DNA of 64,000 bases from Streptomyces sp. yr375 (GTDB lineage: Bacteria > Actinomycetota > Actinomycetes > Streptomycetales > Streptomycetaceae). The stretch lies in NCBI RefSeq assembly GCF_900110755.1, contig NZ_FOFF01000001.1, forward strand, positions 298,143-362,142. Reading direction: 5' to 3'. The position numbers were made by a program, and so were the translations under genes. Shown one piece after another: positions 60,895 to 64,000 of the stretch. Under the pieces are notes generated by a model that was given only the letters and a program-made list of their open reading frames with translations, made no database searches and had not been told where the DNA came from. Numbering within the stretch: position 1 is the first letter of the stretch; every line of letters begins with the position of its first letter.

Positions 60895-61150
60895 CTACGG
60901 CAGGCCGGCGGGCGGATCCGCCGGTTCCGGGTGCAGCAGCGCGCTCACCGGCCCGAGCGCCGTCGCCCGGTCGCGCCCGTACGGGTCCACCGCCCCCTCC
61001 ACCAGATCAGCCAGCGCCGCCGCCGCGCCCCCCCGCGCGCACCCACGCCGTGGCGAGCGCGCCGACGGCGACGACCGCGGCGGGCCACCACCACAGCGCC
61101 ACCAGGAACTACATCAGCCCCCCGAGACCCCCACCGCTGGGCCGCCCACG
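60895..61150 (-). pseudogene. Decayed gene for a small single-helix membrane protein
   Basis: On the minus strand one frame reads 'GGLM*FLVALWWWPAAVVAV' then 'GALATAWVRAG', a clear membrane helix interrupted by TAG at 61109-61111. After a run of seven C (61028-61034) the reading continues in another frame as 'AAAALADLVEGAVDPYGRDR' then 'ATALGPVSALLHPEPADPPA' to a TAG at 60895. The two halves together resemble a short Streptomyces membrane protein (helix plus 'ADLVEatVD.yGR' segment). Both a nonsense and a frameshift are needed to join them, so I call it broken. The rest of 60862-61211 holds nothing else. Confidence 0.5.
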
Positions 61151-61211
61151 TCCGCACCGGCATCTGAGCCGAGGCCCGGGGCAGGTGGACGACCCGCGAC
61201 GGTGACGCCTC

Positions 61212-61421
61212 TCAGATCTGGTTGGTGCCGCCGTCGACGTACAGGCTCGAACCGGTGATGAAGCTGCTCTGCTCGGAGGCGAGGAAGATCACGGCCGCGG
61301 CGATCTCCTCCGGGCGCCCGAGCCGGCCCAGCGGCACCCGACTTGCCAGTTGCTGCTTGAACTCCTCCGGGTCGGGGGTGAGCGCCGTCAGCGCGGGTGT
61401 GTCCGTCGGGCCGGCCCCCAC
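61212..61421 (-). pseudogene. 3' fragment of an SDR oxidoreductase gene
   Basis: About 70 C-terminal residues of a classical SDR: '[11 protein letters not shown]' then '[20 protein letters not shown]' and the family ending '[16 protein letters not shown]'. The NAD-binding Rossmann motif and the YxxxK active site are missing. The recognisable sequence stops abruptly at ~61421, exactly where a TetR fragment begins on the other strand. Confidence 0.82.
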
Positions 61422-61703
61422 GGCTGCCTGGGTGTCCAGGGCGCCCTGAGCGTCAGCGACTCCGGGCGGGAGGTCCGTGACCTGCTCGTCGCCTGGCGCA
61501 ACGACGGTTGCTGCCGCATCCGGGACAGGTTCCAGCGGGCCGTCGACGAAGGCGACCTGCCTCCGCAGGCCGATCCACAGCTACTGGCCCGCTACCTCAC
61601 CACCTTCGCCTACGGCATCGCCGTACAAGCCGCGAGCGGTGTCTCCCGCGACGAACTCCAGGAGCTGGCCGACGCCGCCCTGCGCGACGGGCCACTTTCC
61701 TGA
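61422..61703 (+). pseudogene. 3' fragment of a TetR-family regulator gene
   Basis: About 93 residues matching the C-terminal ligand domain of TetR/AcrR regulators: '[20 protein letters not shown]', then '[20 protein letters not shown]' and 'FAYGIAVQAASGVSRDELQE'. The N-terminal HTH is absent. SDR and TetR genes are often divergent neighbours, and here both have lost their 5' halves at a common point. Confidence 0.8.
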
Positions 61704-61745
61704 GTCCCGCCCGGTGTTCCGGGTGGACGGCGCGGACGTACTACG

Positions 61746-62201
61746 TCACGGGCGCGGCCAGGGGATGCCGCCGATGGCCTCGATGCCGTTGTTGAAGCGC
61801 CGCAGATAGGTGGCGAAGGCGGTCCTGTCGTCGTCCGACCAGTCCCGCATCACCTGGTCCAGGACGTCGACGATGCCCTCGCGTTCGGCGTCCAGCGACC
61901 GGGCGCCCTCGTCGGTGATCCGGAACTTGCGGGCCATCCCGCCCGCCGGGTCCGGGATGCGCTCGACGAGGCCCGCGCGCATCGCCGCCGCGGTCTGCCG
62001 GTTGAGGGTGGAGGCGTCCAGACCGAAGGCGTCGCTGAGCTCCCCGATCGACATGGGCCCCTGGACCCGGATCCGGCTCAGCAGGATGTAGGCGCTGCGC
62101 TCCATGAGGCTGTTCTTGCGGCGCCCGCCCCGCTGGTTCATGAACGTGTGGCGGCTGAGCAGCATCTGCTCGTACTCGACCTCGTGCGTCGGCGTCTCCA
62201 T
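61746..62201 (-). CDS. MarR-family transcriptional regulator
   Basis: A 151-residue protein with the MarR winged HTH: 'NSLMERSAYILLSRIRVQGP', 'SIGELSDAFGLDASTLNRQT' and wing 'LVERIPDPAGGMARKFRITD'. It is divergent from an MFS exporter, with a long palindrome between them, so it probably represses both and is released by a drug-like ligand. The ATG at 62201 starts the likely protein; one at 62219 would add six residues and place the start closer to the operator. Confidence 0.9.
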   Translation of the reverse strand: METPTHEVEYEQMLLSRHTFMNQRGGRRKNSLMERSAYILLSRIRVQGPMSIGELSDAFGLDASTLNRQTAAAMRAGLVERIPDPAGGMARKFRITDEGARSLDAEREGIVDVLDQVMRDWSDDDRTAFATYLRRFNNGIEAIGGIPWPRP

Positions 62202-62239
62202 GCGGCCATCGTGGCACAACCCCGTGCACGTCCCACATC

Positions 62240-62274
62240 ATGTGCTTGATACATGGGATATGTATGATGCACAT
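62240..62274. promoter_or_regulatory. MarR operator candidate between marR and MFS genes
   Basis: ATGTGCTTGATACAT (62240-62254) and ATGTATGATGCACAT (62260-62274) are inverted repeats matching at 13 of 15 positions with a five-base spacer. The stretch is strikingly A+T-rich and probably contains the -10 elements, as expected for a MarR-repressed divergent promoter. Confidence 0.7.
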
Positions 62275-62316
62275 CATTCCCATGCCGATCCCCAGAGACG
62301 ACCGAGGAGTCCGCCC

Positions 62317-63792
62317 ATGGACGCCCCCGCCCCAGCCCCCGCCCTCGCTCCCCAGCCCACGGCCCGTCCGGGCGCGGTGATCGCCACGCTGGCCTTCGCC
62401 GGCACCACCGCGGCGATCATGCAGACCCTGGTCACGCCCCTCATCGCCGAACTGCCGCGGATCCTGGACACCTCGTCCTCGAACGCGGCCTGGGTGATCA
62501 CGGTGACCCTGCTGGTGGCGGCCGTGTGCGTGCCGGTCGTCGGCCGCCTCGGCGACCTGCTGGGCAAACGCCGGATGCTGCTCGCCTGCTCCGTGCCGCT
62601 GATCGTCGGCTCGGTGGTGTGCGCGTTCGCCTCCGACGTCGTGACGATGATCGTGGGGCGCGGTCTTCAGGGCATGGGGATGGGCATGGTGCCGCTCGGC
62701 ATCGCGCTGCTGCGGGACGTCGTACCGGCCGAGAAGCTCAGCGGCTCCATCGCGCTGGTCAGCGCCTCGATGGGGATCGGCGGCGCCGTCGGCCTGCCGC
62801 TGGCCGCCGCGGTCGCCCAGTACGCCGACTGGCGTGTCCTGTTCTGGGGCTCGGCCGCGCTCGCAGCGGTCGTCGCCGTCCTGATCTTCAAGCTCGTCCC
62901 GGACGCGCCCGCCCCCGCGAAGGGCCAGCGCTTCGACCTGCCCGGCGCGATCGGCCTCGGCGTCGGTCTGGTCGCGCTGCTGCTCGCCGTCTCCAAGGGC
63001 GCCGACTGGGGCTGGGGTTCGGCCACCACGCTCGGCCTGGCCGTCGTCGCCGTCGCCGCGCTGATCGGCTGGGGCGTGTGGGAGACGCGCACCACCGACC
63101 CGCTGATCGACCTGCGCACCACGGCCCGCCCCCGGGTGCTCCTCACCAACCTCGCCTCGGTCTTCATCGGCTTCGGCATGTACGCGAGCATGCTGGTGAT
63201 GCCGCAACTGCTCCAGTTCCCGCAGGCCACCGGCTACGGGCTCGGTCAGTCGATGCTCGCCGCCGGACTGTGGATGGCGCCCGGCGGCCTGACGATGATG
63301 CTCGTCTCCCCGCTCGGCGGAAAACTCACCAACGCCCGCGGCCCGAAGTTCACGCTGGCCACCGGCGCGCTGGTGCTGGCCGCCGGCTACTTCGCCGCCC
63401 TCGCCCTGATCGGCTCCGCCTGGGGCGTCATGCTGGTCACGATCATCACCAGCAGCGGCGTCGGACTCGCCTACGGCGCCATGCCCGCCCTGATCATGAG
63501 CTCGGTGCCGCTGACCGAGACCGCCGCCGCCAACGCCTTCAACACCCTCATGCGCTCACTCGGCACCTCGATCGGCGCCGCCGTCATCGGCGTGATCCTC
63601 GCCCGGATGACCACCACCATGGGCGGCCACACCTTCGCCTCCGAGAACGGCTTCCGCACCGCCCTCCTCGTCGGCGGCGCCCTCGCCCTCGTCTCCGCGA
63701 CCATCGCCACCGCCATCCCCACCCCCCGCACCCCGACACCGGGTACGGACACGACCGGCCCGGCCGTCGAGCCCGAGGAAGCCGCGGTCTGA
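62317..63792 (+). CDS. MFS drug exporter, DHA2-type (14 transmembrane segments)
   Basis: A 491-residue transporter with about 14 hydrophobic helices. The DHA2 motif A variant 'GRLGDLLGKRRML' is near residue 78, and 'GRGLQGMGMGMVPLG' and 'DWRVLFWGSAALAA' lie in the expected loops. It is a proton-driven exporter in the cytoplasmic membrane; the substrate is unknown. The ATG at 62317 has GAGGAG seven bases upstream. It is divergently paired with a MarR regulator. Confidence 0.92.
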   Translation: MDAPAPAPALAPQPTARPGAVIATLAFAGTTAAIMQTLVTPLIAELPRILDTSSSNAAWVITVTLLVAAVCVPVVGRLGDLLGKRRMLLACSVPLIVGSVVCAFASDVVTMIVGRGLQGMGMGMVPLGIALLRDVVPAEKLSGSIALVSASMGIGGAVGLPLAAAVAQYADWRVLFWGSAALAAVVAVLIFKLVPDAPAPAKGQRFDLPGAIGLGVGLVALLLAVSKGADWGWGSATTLGLAVVAVAALIGWGVWETRTTDPLIDLRTTARPRVLLTNLASVFIGFGMYASMLVMPQLLQFPQATGYGLGQSMLAAGLWMAPGGLTMMLVSPLGGKLTNARGPKFTLATGALVLAAGYFAALALIGSAWGVMLVTIITSSGVGLAYGAMPALIMSSVPLTETAAANAFNTLMRSLGTSIGAAVIGVILARMTTTMGGHTFASENGFRTALLVGGALALVSATIATAIPTPRTPTPGTDTTGPAVEPEEAAV

Positions 63793-63807
63793 CGCCCGGT
63801 CGTCCGG

Positions 63808-63865
63808 CGGTACGAGAGTTCCGGCCCGGTACGAGAGTTTCCGGCCCGGCACGAGGCTCCGGGCC
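63808..63865. repeat. Three degenerate 19-20 bp direct repeats after the MFS gene
   Basis: CGGTACGAGAGTTCCGGCC occurs at 63808, 63827 (one extra T) and, diverged, at 63847. The last copy contains a seven-base hairpin (GGCCCGG / CCGGGCC, 63843-63865) that could terminate the MFS transcript. Confidence 0.65.
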
Positions 63866-63905
63866 GGTACGCACGACAGCCGACCCGGGTCCGCGATCAG
63901 CGTGA

Positions 63906-64000
63906 CCCGGACTCGGAGGGGCCCGGACTCGGAGGGGCCCGGACTCGGAGGGGCCCGGACTCGGAGGGGCCCGGACTCGGAGGGGCCCGGACTCGGAGGG
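63906..64000. repeat. 16-bp tandem repeat running off the window end
   Basis: CCCGGACTCGGAGGGG is repeated at least 5.9 times without visible divergence from 63906 to the window edge. The perfect identity indicates recent expansion. The total length is not known because the array continues outside the window. Confidence 0.9.

Noticed and set aside
63808..64000. Repeats at the right edge as a CRISPR array
   Set aside because: The 16-bp units are directly abutting with no spacers, and the 19-20 bp units are also contiguous; this is tandem repetition.

Overview
The window is high-GC (roughly 70% or more) and its genes use GTG as well as ATG starts, short overlaps and third-position G/C. Together with a Bacillus-type sdhCAB operon, a complete ergothioneine egtABCD operon, Tat lipoproteins and a sugar ABC operon lacking its own ATPase, this points to Streptomyces or a close relative. 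No tRNA, rRNA, CRISPR array, integrase or IS transposase was recognised. The content looks chromosomal, with the accessory genes concentrated in the right third.

Layout. Positions 1-10.6 kb: the tail of an oxidoreductase gene; a LysR regulator divergent from sdhC-sdhA-sdhB; an olsB-like/plsC-like acyltransferase pair; an SDR; a luciferase-like monooxygenase; and a Zur-type zinc-starvation unit (cysteine-free ribosomal protein L32 plus a CobW-like GTPase behind a good Zur box). Positions 10.6-19.5 kb: dodecin, egtABCD, a PARG-like macrodomain protein, a secreted protein, a PemK/MazF-like protein, and a first small NfeD-like/flotillin gene pair. Positions 19.6-28 kb: a secreted GH43-like/AbfB protein, a TrmB-LuxR regulator, a large subtilase, an intradiol dioxygenase, a small ricin-type lectin, and a DeoR regulator. 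Positions 28-34.3 kb: an ABC sugar importer (binding protein and two permeases), a second flotillin/NfeD-like pair and a membrane PP2C phosphatase.

Positions 34.7-46.6 kb form a carbohydrate island. An IclR regulator, an FAH-family hydrolase and a zinc dehydrogenase lie divergent from an IlvD/Edd-type sugar-acid dehydratase. These are followed by GH2, GH3, TetR and GH43 genes. The GH genes lack signal peptides, so imported oligosaccharides are probably cut inside the cell and the released sugar acid degraded by a non-phosphorylative route. A 28-bp element matching at 21 of 28 positions lies upstream of both GH2 and GH43.

Positions 46.6-60.9 kb hold the most unusual locus. A CHAT-family peptidase is followed by a 3187-residue protein that I cannot assign to any family, then a small lipoprotein. 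Divergent from these are a DUF6338-like membrane protein and an acidic 139-residue protein. The arrangement resembles predicted conflict or immune-type CHAT systems and is the best candidate for an undescribed system.

The right edge (60.9-64 kb) shows gene decay: a broken membrane-protein gene, and a deletion scar fusing the 3' halves of a formerly divergent SDR/TetR pair. It then has a MarR/MFS efflux pair with a good operator and ends in a 16-bp tandem repeat running off the window.
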